NCBI GenBank assembly: GCA_023230525.1
Contig: JALNXE010000059.1
Coordinates: 1 to 28,286 of the forward strand
DNA from: Desulfobulbaceae bacterium
Lineage (GTDB): Bacteria; Desulfobacterota; Desulfobulbia; Desulfobulbales; SURF-16
Length of the DNA: 28,286 bases
Direction: 5' to 3'
Shown: positions 15,484-24,538 of the stretch, one piece after another
Layout of the letters: every line of letters begins with the position of its first letter
How positions within the stretch are numbered: position 1 is the first letter of the stretch
Program-made: the position numbers and the translations under genes
Notes under the pieces: model-generated
The model's input: only the letters and a program-made list of their open reading frames with translations
Database searches by the model: none
Told to the model about the DNA's origin: nothing

Positions 15484-15702
15484 TTGATTGCCGAGCCCCT
15501 CTCCCTGAGCAAATATATCGAACGAATGGGCACCGGCATCCACGACATGATCGAGCGCTGCCGCGAGACAGGTCTGCCGGAACCGGAATTTCATGATCTG
15601 GGAGAACGATACATTTCACCGACCGATATGCTGAAGGACAGGAATGGGCTCAGCGCTGCGCTGTCTCCCCAGGGAAAGCTGTTCGAAAATGACCATTCCT
15701 GA
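15484..15702 (+). pseudogene. C-terminal fragment of an AlbA_2/ATPase-type regulator
   Basis: LSLSKYIERMGTGIHDMI followed by ERCRETGLPEPEF is characteristic of the HATPase-like C-terminal part of the AlbA_2 (Schlafen-like, formerly RecG-like) putative DNA-binding family. The N-terminal 300 or more residues are missing, there is no start codon with a ribosome binding site, and the sequence after EPEF departs from the family. It is one of four such fragments in this region. Confidence 0.65.
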
Positions 15703-15773
15703 CAAGCCCCGCAGCAGTAGGCAGCAATACCGGCTTCCCGAGGCTGGAAAACAGACTTTGAACCAGGATATAT

Positions 15774-15857
15774 GAACCACGGAAGGCACGGAAGGTCACG
15801 GAATAAAAAGAATGTAGAGAGAAAAATTTTCTGTGTTTCCCGTGTTTTCCGTGGTTA
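15774..15857. repeat. AACCACGGAA-type palindromic repeat
   Basis: The left arm (15774-15802, AACCACGGAAGGCACGGAAG followed by GTCACGGAA) faces the right arm (15832-15857, TGTGTTTCCCGTGTTTTCCG followed by TGGTTA). The GGCACGGAAGGTCACGGAA portion is a tandem of two units. It is related in pattern to the element at 9719-9801 and may be a dispersed, non-autonomous repeat family. Confidence 0.7.
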
Positions 15858-16026
15858 AGAAATAAACATGTTGATTTTCGAAAAGCGAAAAGCTCACCCA
15901 GGTTTATAAACCCGATTTGATGTTGTCCATCAGGGCCAGGAGTAACAGAACTGTGAGAAAAAAATAAATCATGTTTCAATATGCCGCATCTTGCCATGAT
16001 TTGTGGAAAAAAAGAGGATTCCGGCC

Positions 16027-16796
16027 ATGATTGAGTCCAACCGTATTGAAAATAAGCGAGAGAAATATGCGGGAACAGATCGGATGGATCTGGTGGAAAG
16101 CAAGGATTACGGCTTCTGCTGTCTCTCAAGACCTGCAAGCAGGTGCTGGACAGGCTTGAAGGCATTGAAAATCGAACCATCACCAAAATAACGCCGAGAG
16201 AACGGATAAACCGCAATCTATGGAACCGGGTCGCCCTACGCGAGGCAGTCATCAACACTATTATCCACAACGATTACACCACCGAATTGGTACCCAAATT
16301 CGAAATATTCGCCGACCGCCTGGAAATGACCTCCGCAGGTTATATTCACCCTGGGGAAGAACGAGAGGACTTCTTTGCCGGGTATTCCATCCCCGCAACA
16401 AGACGCTGATGCGAGTGTTCAAGAATCTGGACATTGGAGTACCTCGGTTCCTGCATGCCCCGGATTCTCAAGGCTTATTCCCGTGACGCCTATGTCTTTT
16501 CATCCCGGTTTGTCCGGACGGTTTTCCCGAAGGATCAGGATGCGCTGGCGATGGAGCGGGAGGATCATGGGAATGTGGCGGAGAACAGGTTGGGTGAAAA
16601 GTTGGGTGAAAATGAAAGAGCCGTGCTTTTGCACCTTGTGGAAAACAGAAAAGCGAGCATCACTTCACTTGCCACGGTCGTAGGTTTAAGCACGACAGGG
16701 GTGGAAAAAATTATTTCCCGGTTGAAGGATAAAGGGGTGCTGAGACGAATCGGACCGGCCAAGGGGGGGCACTGGGAAGTAATAATGAAGGATTGA
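16027..16796 (+). pseudogene. decayed AlbA_2 / HATPase / wHTH regulator gene
   Basis: Pieces of one gene lie in order but in different frames. MIESNRIENKRE (16027) is the family N-terminus. LKTCKQVLDRLEGIENRT to VINTIIHNDYTTELVPKFEIF (about 16118-16300) is the ATPase-like part. A base lost near 16392 throws RNKTLMRVFKNLDIG out of frame, and another shift near 16434 leads to EYLGSCMPRILKAYS. The intact C-terminal winged helix is ERAVLLHLVENRKASITSLA and so on, ending at TGA 16796. Roughly 200 residues of the N-terminal half are deleted. The last open frame (16434-16796) might still make a wHTH protein, but I consider the gene dead. Confidence 0.78.
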
Positions 16797-16800
16797 CAAG

Positions 16801-17576
16801 GTTGTCTCAGGGAACGTTATTCCATCTGTAAAAACAGAGGGGGGCAGCGCAAAAGTCTATCTTGCCAAGGCGCTTCTTCTTGAAAGCCCGAAACGAGGTA
16901 TTTTTCGTATCACGGAACGGGGCCACGATTTACTAAAATCAAACCCTGACGATCTTCGGGTCAAGCACTTGAAACAGTTTCCCGAGTTTGTCGATTTCCA
17001 TGCGTCGAGCAACAAGCATGACAAGATGATGCAAACGCCGGGGATGAGGAACGAACTGCGACCCCGGAAGAAATTTTTGAAAGTGCCTACCAGGAACTCC
17101 GCCGCAGTCTGGCCAGCGAGCTTCTTACACATATTTCAAGCAATTCGCCGGAATTTTTTGAACATTTGGTGGTTAAACTCCTGGTCAAAATGGGTTATGG
17201 TGGCTCCATCAAGGATGCCGGTCAGGCCATGGGCCGAAGCGGCGATGAAGGGATAGATGGGATCATCAAGGAAGACAAACTCGGGCTTGATGTCATCTAT
17301 ATTCAGGCCAAGCGCTGGCAGGGTTCTGTAGGAAGGCCCGAGGTGCAGAAATTTGTCGGCGCTCTGCACGGTCAACGGGCCAAGAAAGGGGTGTTCATCA
17401 CCACCGGCGCCTTCACCAAGGATGCCGAACAGTATGTCTCCACCATTGACCCAAAGGTCGTTTTGATCGACGGCAACAGGCTTGTGGACCTGATGATCGA
17501 TTACAACCTGGGAGTTCCCATTGTGGATGTCTATGAAATCAAAAAGATCGATTCGGATTTCTTTTTAGAAGAGTAG
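16801..17576 (+). pseudogene. mrr: Mrr-type restriction endonuclease, 5'-truncated and frameshifted
   Basis: Mrr cuts methylated DNA. Codons from about 16800 give the end of the Mrr N-terminal winged domain (YLAKALLLESPKRGIFRITERG, then KHLKQFPEFVDF). Near 17040 a base is missing and the frame changes to ERTATPEEIFESAYQELRRS. The catalytic domain follows intact: LVVKLLVKMGYGG, GDEGIDGIIKED, then IYIQAKRW (the D...QxK nuclease core) and GVFITTGAFTKDA. The start and about the first 60 residues are absent. A TTG at 17166 could in principle translate only the catalytic domain (136 aa). The stop is two bases before hsdR, so the remnant now leads into the type I operon. Confidence 0.82.
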
Positions 17577-17578
17577 CC

Positions 17579-20356
17579 ATGAGTAAAGAAACGCAGGAGA
17601 CAAACCAAAATCCGGAACAACAGGCTCGCGATGCCATCGACCGCATGCTGCGAGCTTCGGGTTGGTTCGTTCAGCCTAAAAATAAAATCGATTTTAATGC
17701 CGGCCAGGGAGTTGCCATTCGGGAATACCAAACCACTGTCGGTCCTGCCGATTATGTTTTGTTTGTGGACCGAAACCCGGTTGGCGTCATCGAGGCAAAG
17801 AAGGCGGAAGAAGGGCAGAATATTACCAGAGTGGAAGAACAGTCGGCGGAATACGCCCATGCCCGGCTCAAATGGATCTCGGATAACAAGCCCCTTCCCT
17901 TTATCTACGAAAGCACTGGGGTGATCACCCGCTTTCGCGATGACCGCGACCCCAAACCACGCTCCCGCGAGGTGTTCACCTTCCATCGGCCCGAGACTTT
18001 AGCAGTCTGGCTCGAAGATACCGATACCCTCAGAAGCCGCTTGCAGTATCTTCCTGCGCTCAACCCACAAGGCCTGCGCGACTGCCAGACCAAAGCCATC
18101 ACCAAGCTGGAAACCTCATTCAAGCAGAATCGCCCCCGCGCCCTTATCCAGATGGCCACCGGCTCCGGCAAGACATACACGGCCATTACTTTTATCTACC
18201 GTCTGTTGAAACACGCGAATGCCAAACGAGTCTTGTTCCTGGTCGATACCAAAAATCTTGGCGAACAGGCCGAGCAGGAATTCATGGCCTATGTGCCCAA
18301 TGATGATAACCGCAAGTTTACCGAGCTCTATAATGTGCAACGCCTTAAATCCAGCTTTATCGCCGATTCAAGCCAGGTCTGCATCAGCACCATCCAACGC
18401 CTCTATTCCATTCTGAAAGGGGAGCCCCTGGATGAAGCGGCCGAGCAGGAAAACCCTGCCGAGCATGCCCTGCCCAAAAAGCCGCTGCCGGTGGTTTACA
18501 GCGAAAAAATCCCTGTCGAATATTTCGACTTCATCGTCATCGACGAATGCCATCGCTCCATCTATAACCTCTGGAAGCAGGTGCTCGATTATTTCGACGC
18601 CTTCCTGATCGGTCTCACCGCCACCCCGGACACCCGCACCTTCGGCTTTTTCAAGGAAAACGTGGTCAGTGAATATTCCCATGAAGACGCCGTGGCCGAT
18701 GGTGTCAATGTGGGCTATGACGTCTACACCATCGAGACGGGAATCACCAAGCAAGGAGCCAATCTCAAAGCCAAGCAACTGATCGAAAAACGCGACCGCC
18801 TCACCCGCAAAAAACGCTGGACCCAGCAGGATGACGATGAAAAGTATTCCGCCAAACAGCTCGACCGGGAAGTGGTCAACCCGAGTCAGATCCGCAAGAT
18901 CCTCCGCACCTTCCGCGACAAGCTGCCGGAGATTTTTCCCGGCCGGACCGAGATCCCGAAAACCCTTATCTTCGCCAAAACCGACAGCCACGCCGACGAT
19001 ATCATCCAGATCGTCCGGGAGGAGTTTGACGAGGGCAACGACTTTTGCAAGAAAGTAACCTATCAGGCCACGGAAGACCCCAAGTCTGTCCTGGCCCAGT
19101 TCCGCAACGACTACCACCCGCGCATTGCCGTCACTGTGGACATGATCGCCACCGGCACCGATGTGAAACCGCTGGAGTGCCTGCTCTTCATGCGCGATGT
19201 CAAATCCCGCAATTACTTCGAACAGATGAAGGGCCGTGGTACCCGCACCCTGGGCTATGACGAGTTGAAAAAGGTCACCCCATCGGTGACCACCAGCAAA
19301 ACCCACTTTGTCATTGTCGATGCCATTGGCGTCACCACCTCGCTCAAAACCGACAGCCGGCCGTTGGAGCGCAAACCGTCCGTTTCCCTCAAGGACCTGC
19401 TCTACAGCGTGATGATGGGCGTAAACGATGAGGACACCATCACCTCCCTGGCCAACCGCCTGGCCCGGCTCAATAATCAGCTGAGCGAAGACGAACAGAA
19501 GAAAATCAGCAACCGGGCCGGGGGCGCGAGTCTTTCCCAACTTATCCATGGCCTCTTGAACGCCATGAACGGCGACATGATCGAGGCCAAGGCCCGCACG
19601 GACTTTCAGATTCCGCCGGAGCACGAACCCTCGGACGAACAGCTCGCAAAGGCGCAAGAGGGTCTGTTCAAGCAGGCCACCCGGCTCTTTACCGGCGAAC
19701 TCTGCGAGCTCATCGAGGGTATCCGCCGCAGCCATGAGCAGATCATTGACACCATCAATCTGGACAACCTCGACTTTGCCGGCTGGCATGGCGACAGCAT
19801 TGAAAACGCCAAAAAACTCACCCAGGAATTTTGCGATTACCTGGAGAAGCACAAGGACGAAATAGTGGCCCTGAGCATTTTCTACGATCAGCCCTACCGC
19901 CGCCGCGAAGTGACCTATGGAATGATCAAGGAGGTCTTGGAAAAGCTCAAGGCGGACCAGCCAAAACTCGCGCCTCTCAGGGTATGGCACGCCTATGCCC
20001 AACTCGACAAGGTGGAGGGCAAGTCGGTTCATAGTGAACTAAGCGCCCTGGTTACCCTCATTCGCCGGGCCTGCGGAATTGACTCGACGATCACGCCTTA
20101 CGATGATACGGTACGCCGCAACTTTCAGAACTGGATACTCAAACGCCACAGCGGCAACGCCCCCAAATTCAACGAGCAGCAGATGGAATGGCTGCGCATG
20201 ATCCGCGATCACATCGCCAATTCTTTTCACCTGGAGCGTGATGATTTGGATCTTTCGCCCTTTGACGCCAAGGGCGGGCTGGGGCGAATGTGGCAGCTGT
20301 TCGGCGAAGGGATGGAACCGTTGATAGATGAATTAAACGAGGCTTTGGCTGCGTGA
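17579..20356 (+). CDS. hsdR: type I restriction enzyme R subunit (HsdR)
   Basis: Encodes 925 aa. It provides ATP-driven translocation and DNA cleavage in the R2M2S complex. The N-terminal nuclease site has D58 in GPADYV and E72/K74 in VIEAKK. Walker A MATGSGKTYTA is at about 192-202, motif II IDECHRS at about 320, motif III GLTATPD, and the C-lobe has IATGTDVKP and QMKGRGTRTL (about 548). The C-terminal part matches the EcoEI_R_C helical domain that docks on HsdM. Length and motif spacing are normal and intact. It begins 2 bases after the mrr remnant, without its own strong ribosome binding site, and its stop overlaps the hsdS GTG. Confidence 0.96.
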   Translation: MSKETQETNQNPEQQARDAIDRMLRASGWFVQPKNKIDFNAGQGVAIREYQTTVGPADYVLFVDRNPVGVIEAKKAEEGQNITRVEEQSAEYAHARLKWISDNKPLPFIYESTGVITRFRDDRDPKPRSREVFTFHRPETLAVWLEDTDTLRSRLQYLPALNPQGLRDCQTKAITKLETSFKQNRPRALIQMATGSGKTYTAITFIYRLLKHANAKRVLFLVDTKNLGEQAEQEFMAYVPNDDNRKFTELYNVQRLKSSFIADSSQVCISTIQRLYSILKGEPLDEAAEQENPAEHALPKKPLPVVYSEKIPVEYFDFIVIDECHRSIYNLWKQVLDYFDAFLIGLTATPDTRTFGFFKENVVSEYSHEDAVADGVNVGYDVYTIETGITKQGANLKAKQLIEKRDRLTRKKRWTQQDDDEKYSAKQLDREVVNPSQIRKILRTFRDKLPEIFPGRTEIPKTLIFAKTDSHADDIIQIVREEFDEGNDFCKKVTYQATEDPKSVLAQFRNDYHPRIAVTVDMIATGTDVKPLECLLFMRDVKSRNYFEQMKGRGTRTLGYDELKKVTPSVTTSKTHFVIVDAIGVTTSLKTDSRPLERKPSVSLKDLLYSVMMGVNDEDTITSLANRLARLNNQLSEDEQKKISNRAGGASLSQLIHGLLNAMNGDMIEAKARTDFQIPPEHEPSDEQLAKAQEGLFKQATRLFTGELCELIEGIRRSHEQIIDTINLDNLDFAGWHGDSIENAKKLTQEFCDYLEKHKDEIVALSIFYDQPYRRREVTYGMIKEVLEKLKADQPKLAPLRVWHAYAQLDKVEGKSVHSELSALVTLIRRACGIDSTITPYDDTVRRNFQNWILKRHSGNAPKFNEQQMEWLRMIRDHIANSFHLERDDLDLSPFDAKGGLGRMWQLFGEGMEPLIDELNEALAA

Positions 20357-22098
20357 AATTAAATAAAAATAGCTTACAAGTATTTGATGCCTTGCCCAAA
20401 GGCTGGGAAATATCCCCTCTGGGGGAAGTGTTACCTATTGTATATGGAAAAGGATTGACGAAAGGGAAACGGATTGAAACCGGCCAGTTCCCTGTTTATG
20501 GCTCAAGTGGTCTTGTTGGTTGTCATGATGAAGCGCTAACAAAAAAGCCAACCCTAATAATCGGCCGAAAAGGGTCAGTTGGGGAAGTTTACTACTCAAA
20601 AACGCCTTGTTGGCCAATTGACACAGTTTACTTTGCAGAGGAGCATGAAAGTATACATCTTAATTATTTTGAACATCTTCTGAGAGGGATAAACCTTTCA
20701 GCGCTGGATAAATCAACAGCTGTCCCAGGGCTCAGCCGTGACGATTACAATGCAGTTGAGGTAGCAATCGCTCCACTCAACGAACAACACCGCATTGTAG
20801 CCAAAATCGAAGAACTCTTCTCCGAACTCGACAAGGGTGTGGAAAGCCTCACCACCGCCCGAGAGCAGCTCAAGGTTTACCGCCAGGCACTACTCAAACA
20901 CGTCTTTGAAGGCAAACTCACCGAGCAATGGCGCGTCGAGCATGCCGACCAACTCGAAACTGCCGACCAACTCCTTACCCGCATCAAAAAAGAACGTGAG
21001 AAACGCTACCAGGAACAACTCGCCGCATGGGAAAAGGCGGTTGAGGAGTGGCAGAAAAAGGGTGAGCAGGAAAAAAGGCCTGTTAAACCGAGAAAGCCTG
21101 TCGATATGTCAGTGGTTGCGGAAGGTGAGATAGAAAAGTTGCCTATACTTCCTCCAGGATGGATTTGGCTCAGGTTGGGGGATTTGAGCGTAGAAGTTTT
21201 TGATGGTCCTTTTGGATCGAACCTGAAATCAGGTGATTACGTTGATTCTGGTGTCCGTGTTATTCGCCTAGAAAATATTGGGCCTCTTGAGTTCAAAAAC
21301 GAAAATGAATCTTTCATTACCGAGGAAAAATATCAGACGCTGAAAAAACATACGGTTTCAGCTGGGGATGTTATCTTTTCTTCCTTTGTCGCTGATGGAA
21401 ATAGAGTTGTGGTTCTGCCGGACAATATCGATGTTGCCGTTAACAAAGCCGACTGCTTCTGCGTACGAAGTTACGGGGAATCAGTTTTCAATCATTACTT
21501 GGCGACATTCCTATCTACGCGCAATGCTTATAAGCAATTAGAAAATCAAATTCATGGTGCCACACGCCCTAGAGTTAATACTACACAGCTAAAAAATTGC
21601 CTAATACCCTTAGCTCCAAGCCAAGAACAGAGGAAAGTGATTGATTGTTTACATGAGGTCTTTTCCGTAATCGACAGGTTAAACAATGAAATAGATGAAG
21701 ATTTGGAAAAAGCTGTCTCATTTCGACAAGCAATATTAAAGAAAGCATTCTCCGGACAGCTTGTTCCGCAAGACCCAAACGACGAACCTGCTTCAGAACT
21801 GTTAGCCCGAATTAAAGCGGAGCGGGAACACGCCCAATTACAAGAAAAGAAAAAACCGCGCAAAGTTAAAAAGGGAAAAGAGGTGATCACCATGGCCGAC
21901 CTCATGGAAATAATGAAAACCGCCAATGACTGGATGAGCGCGCAGGAGGCATTTCACAAGTGCGGCATTGCCGATGGCGCTGAGACCGATGTCATCGAGA
22001 AAATTTACGAAGAGCTGCGCGGCTATGTGAAAGAGAACAAGATTAGCGTTGAACGCCGTGGCGAAGAAGACTGGCTTCGCCTGGCGCAGGGGGCCTGA
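20353..22098 (+). CDS. hsdS: type I restriction specificity subunit (HsdS)
   Basis: Encodes 581 aa. It reads a split DNA target and holds two HsdM. Two target-recognition domains are visible: the first begins LPKGWEISPLGEV (about residue 14), the second LPPGWIWLRLGDL (about 265). Each ends in a conserved helix, NEQHRIVAKIEELFSELDKG (about 142-161) and SQEQRKVIDCLHEVFSVIDR (about 424-443). A charged coiled coil spans 165-245. Beyond residue 500 is a basic linker KKPRKVKKGKE and a roughly 70-residue winged-helix-like tail (TADWMSAQEAFHKCGIADG-like segment to the end) not present in shorter HsdS. GTG 20353 overlaps the hsdR stop. TRD1 codons are more AT-rich than the spacer codons, a common sign of domain exchange. 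Confidence 0.95.
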   Translation: MKLNKNSLQVFDALPKGWEISPLGEVLPIVYGKGLTKGKRIETGQFPVYGSSGLVGCHDEALTKKPTLIIGRKGSVGEVYYSKTPCWPIDTVYFAEEHESIHLNYFEHLLRGINLSALDKSTAVPGLSRDDYNAVEVAIAPLNEQHRIVAKIEELFSELDKGVESLTTAREQLKVYRQALLKHVFEGKLTEQWRVEHADQLETADQLLTRIKKEREKRYQEQLAAWEKAVEEWQKKGEQEKRPVKPRKPVDMSVVAEGEIEKLPILPPGWIWLRLGDLSVEVFDGPFGSNLKSGDYVDSGVRVIRLENIGPLEFKNENESFITEEKYQTLKKHTVSAGDVIFSSFVADGNRVVVLPDNIDVAVNKADCFCVRSYGESVFNHYLATFLSTRNAYKQLENQIHGATRPRVNTTQLKNCLIPLAPSQEQRKVIDCLHEVFSVIDRLNNEIDEDLEKAVSFRQAILKKAFSGQLVPQDPNDEPASELLARIKAEREHAQLQEKKKPRKVKKGKEVITMADLMEIMKTANDWMSAQEAFHKCGIADGAETDVIEKIYEELRGYVKENKISVERRGEEDWLRLAQGA

Positions 22099-22100
22099 TC

Positions 22101-23732
22101 GTGCGGCTGGATCATTTCTGGATAGGGGAGTATAAAAACCTCAAGGACGTCACCGTTGATTTCGACGAAGACCATTGGGTTACCGTGGTTATCGGTTGGA
22201 ACGGCACCGGCAAATCCAATGTGCTTGAGGCCCTCGCCACCCTGTTCCGTGATCTGGTAATGGGCCAGAATTTGGCAGGCGTCAAGAACAAGCCATCATT
22301 CCCCTATCGTCTGCGATACAAGATGCAGGATCAATGGTGGGTGCATATCGACGCCGATCCCTCCCGTGAAAAAGAGACGTTCAAAATTCATGTAAAAGAC
22401 GCGGGACAGGAGCTTACGGAGAAGGATGACCTTGGCCAACCCCTCGCAATCTCGAAGTTTTTAAAAGACCAAGACAAATACCTGCCAAAATATATCTTTG
22501 GTTATTATTCCGGCACCAGTGATCGTTTGGAGGAGGTTTTCCGTAAGTATCTAGCTGGTTATGACCGCGACTTGCGGGCAGGAAAAGACCCGGGGATGCG
22601 CCGCCTGTTTTATGCCCTGCCGGTGCATAGCCAGTTTGTGCTGTTGGCCTTCATTCTTCAGCAAGACGATGTCGTTAAAGACTTCCTGGATAAACAACTT
22701 GGGCTGGAAAAAGAAGGCGGTATCGACTCCGTCCTTTTTGTCCTCAAACAGCCTCCTTGGGATAAAACCCAAAACAAGGAAATTTTCTGGGGGGCCAGGG
22801 GTGTTGTCCGCACTTTTCTGAATAGGCTTCTTGAAATATCCCTTGCCCCCATCCGAATCAACCGCCGGGTTGACGCCACCCTCTGGAACAAAAAGACCCG
22901 TGGGTTCCGTTACCTGTATGTGAAGGATTTGGATTCGCTTCGTGACCTGGTTGGAGACAAAGAACCTCGGGAGTTTTTCCGAGAAGTCGAAAGCACCTAC
23001 GTCTCCGAGCTGATCGAAGAAGTCCGCATCCGGGTAAAACTCAGAAAAAACGACGGTTCCGTCACCTTCCGGGAATTGAGCGAAGGCGAGCAGCAACTCC
23101 TTACCGTGTTGGGCCTGCTGAAGTTCACGGCTGAAGAGGAAAGCCTCTTTCTGCTCGATGAGCCGGATACCCATCTCAACCCGCAATGGTGCGTGGATTA
23201 TCTCCAGCATCTGAAAAATTTTGTCGGGGCTCATGATAAAGACCGAGAAAGCAGCCATATCGTCTTGACCACTCACAATCCCCTTGCCGTGGCGGAGCTG
23301 GTAAAAGGTCAGGTGCAAATCCTGAAAAGAGATCCGGACACTCTGAGGATATCCGCCGTCCTGCCGGATATGGACCCAAGAGGGATGGGATACTCCGGCA
23401 TTGTTACCAGCGACATGTTCGGCTTGGCTGCCGCGCTTGATAGCCAGACATTTCAATTACTGGAGGAGAAACGAAAACTGGCTAGCAAAGAAAAACCATT
23501 GACGCCGGAGGAGCGTGATTCCCTTGAGCAGATCAACTTGAAGCTTGAGGGGTATGGATTCCGGTACGAGATGCGCGACCCGGTGTTCGCTGAATATCTC
23601 AAAGCCCGGTATCAGAATGACAAGGAGCAGCCTGAAGGAAAGAAAATGGTCGATTTGTCGGCGGCTGAACGAAGAGAAAAGGCCAGGAAGCTGGTCCAAC
23701 AGGCATTAGCCCAAACAAAGCAGGAGGGCTAG
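22101..23732 (+). CDS. ptuA: PtuA-like ABC/SMC-type defence ATPase
   Basis: Encodes 543 aa from GTG 22101, two bases after hsdS. Walker A GWNGTGKSN is at residues 32-40, an ABC signature-like LSEGEQQLL at about 327-335, Walker B SLFLLDEPDTHLNP at about 350-362, and a switch histidine in VLTTHNP near 391. There is no TOPRIM domain, so it is not an OLD nuclease. It is followed by an HNH gene, the arrangement of Septu, in which PtuA forms an oligomeric ATP-sensing scaffold for the nuclease PtuB. The position between hsdS and hsdM suggests joint control with the restriction system. Confidence is high for ATPase, moderate for the Septu name. Confidence 0.8.
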   Translation: MRLDHFWIGEYKNLKDVTVDFDEDHWVTVVIGWNGTGKSNVLEALATLFRDLVMGQNLAGVKNKPSFPYRLRYKMQDQWWVHIDADPSREKETFKIHVKDAGQELTEKDDLGQPLAISKFLKDQDKYLPKYIFGYYSGTSDRLEEVFRKYLAGYDRDLRAGKDPGMRRLFYALPVHSQFVLLAFILQQDDVVKDFLDKQLGLEKEGGIDSVLFVLKQPPWDKTQNKEIFWGARGVVRTFLNRLLEISLAPIRINRRVDATLWNKKTRGFRYLYVKDLDSLRDLVGDKEPREFFREVESTYVSELIEEVRIRVKLRKNDGSVTFRELSEGEQQLLTVLGLLKFTAEEESLFLLDEPDTHLNPQWCVDYLQHLKNFVGAHDKDRESSHIVLTTHNPLAVAELVKGQVQILKRDPDTLRISAVLPDMDPRGMGYSGIVTSDMFGLAAALDSQTFQLLEEKRKLASKEKPLTPEERDSLEQINLKLEGYGFRYEMRDPVFAEYLKARYQNDKEQPEGKKMVDLSAAERREKARKLVQQALAQTKQEG

Positions 23733-23735
23733 GGT

Positions 23736-24521
23736 TTGCGCACTATCAATAATGCCCACCTCAACTGTCCAGAGGGTTGGGATCAAAAAGCAGATGATGC
23801 GAGAACAGCGGTTGCCAATGGGACGAAAACGGTTAGCGGCCAAAGTAAAATTTGGCAGGCACTGAAAAACGCTCTCGCCGAATGCTCCTGTGACAAATGC
23901 TGGTATTGTGAGATCAAGCAGGAACGCTCGGATGACGCAGTTGATCACTTCCGGCCGAAAAGCCTCTATCCATGGCTTGCGTTTGACAAAACAAATTTCC
24001 GTTATGCCTGCACCTACTGCAACAGTCAACGCAAGAATCCTGAAACCGGTGAAACTGAGGGGAAAGGTGATCAGTTCCCTCTGCTTGATGGCACCCTGCG
24101 GGCTGAAGCTGCCGGGCAGGAAGCTTATGAAAGCCCGGTCTTATTAGATCCTTGCCGGGCGCAAGATCCAGGCTTTTTGGATTTTTATGACGATGGCCGG
24201 CCCTGCCCCAAACACAAAGACCACCCAGTAAGAAAATTACGCGCCGAGACTTCTATTAAATTGTACCACCTGGATCATCCGGATTTGAACGAGCGTCGCA
24301 GGGTGTTGGCCGCGGACCTGAAGCAGTCTATCCGAACCGCGGACGGACTTTTTGACCGCTGCGATGCCGGTGATCCGGCGATAGACAACGCCTTTCACGG
24401 CCTCATTGTGAGGCTGAGTGATGCCATGGCCGACAAGGCGGAACTGTCAACCTTCGCCCGCAAAGTGATCGCAGGTTTCCGCGACAAGGTGTGGATTGAA
24501 GAATTACTGAATACAGCCTGA
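23736..24521 (+). CDS. ptuB: PtuB-like HNH endonuclease
   Basis: Encodes 261 aa from TTG 23736, seven bases after AGGAGGG. The HNH core runs from residue 52 to 100: a zinc pair C55-x2-C58 (CWYC), D70-H71 in AVDHFRPKS, and a second pair C92-x2-C95 (CTYC) followed by N96. This resembles the HNH family paired with SMC-like ATPases in Septu and retron effectors. A helical C-terminus from about residue 165 may bind the ATPase. The ATPase stop lies 3 bases before it and hsdM begins 17 bases after it. The product is predicted to cut DNA (or possibly RNA) when the ATPase releases it; substrate is not shown by the sequence. Confidence 0.82.
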   Translation: MRTINNAHLNCPEGWDQKADDARTAVANGTKTVSGQSKIWQALKNALAECSCDKCWYCEIKQERSDDAVDHFRPKSLYPWLAFDKTNFRYACTYCNSQRKNPETGETEGKGDQFPLLDGTLRAEAAGQEAYESPVLLDPCRAQDPGFLDFYDDGRPCPKHKDHPVRKLRAETSIKLYHLDHPDLNERRRVLAADLKQSIRTADGLFDRCDAGDPAIDNAFHGLIVRLSDAMADKAELSTFARKVIAGFRDKVWIEELLNTA

Positions 24522-24538
24522 CGAGGTGAGAGATATAT

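Noticed and set aside
18368..20032. 554-codon open frame on the minus strand
   Set aside because: It lies fully inside intact hsdR on the opposite strand, has no ribosome binding site and shows no family motifs; long antisense frames are common in GC-rich codon usage.
22101..23732. Calling the ATPase an OLD-family nuclease (Gabija GajA-like)
   Set aside because: It lacks a C-terminal TOPRIM domain and is followed by an HNH gene rather than a UvrD-like helicase.
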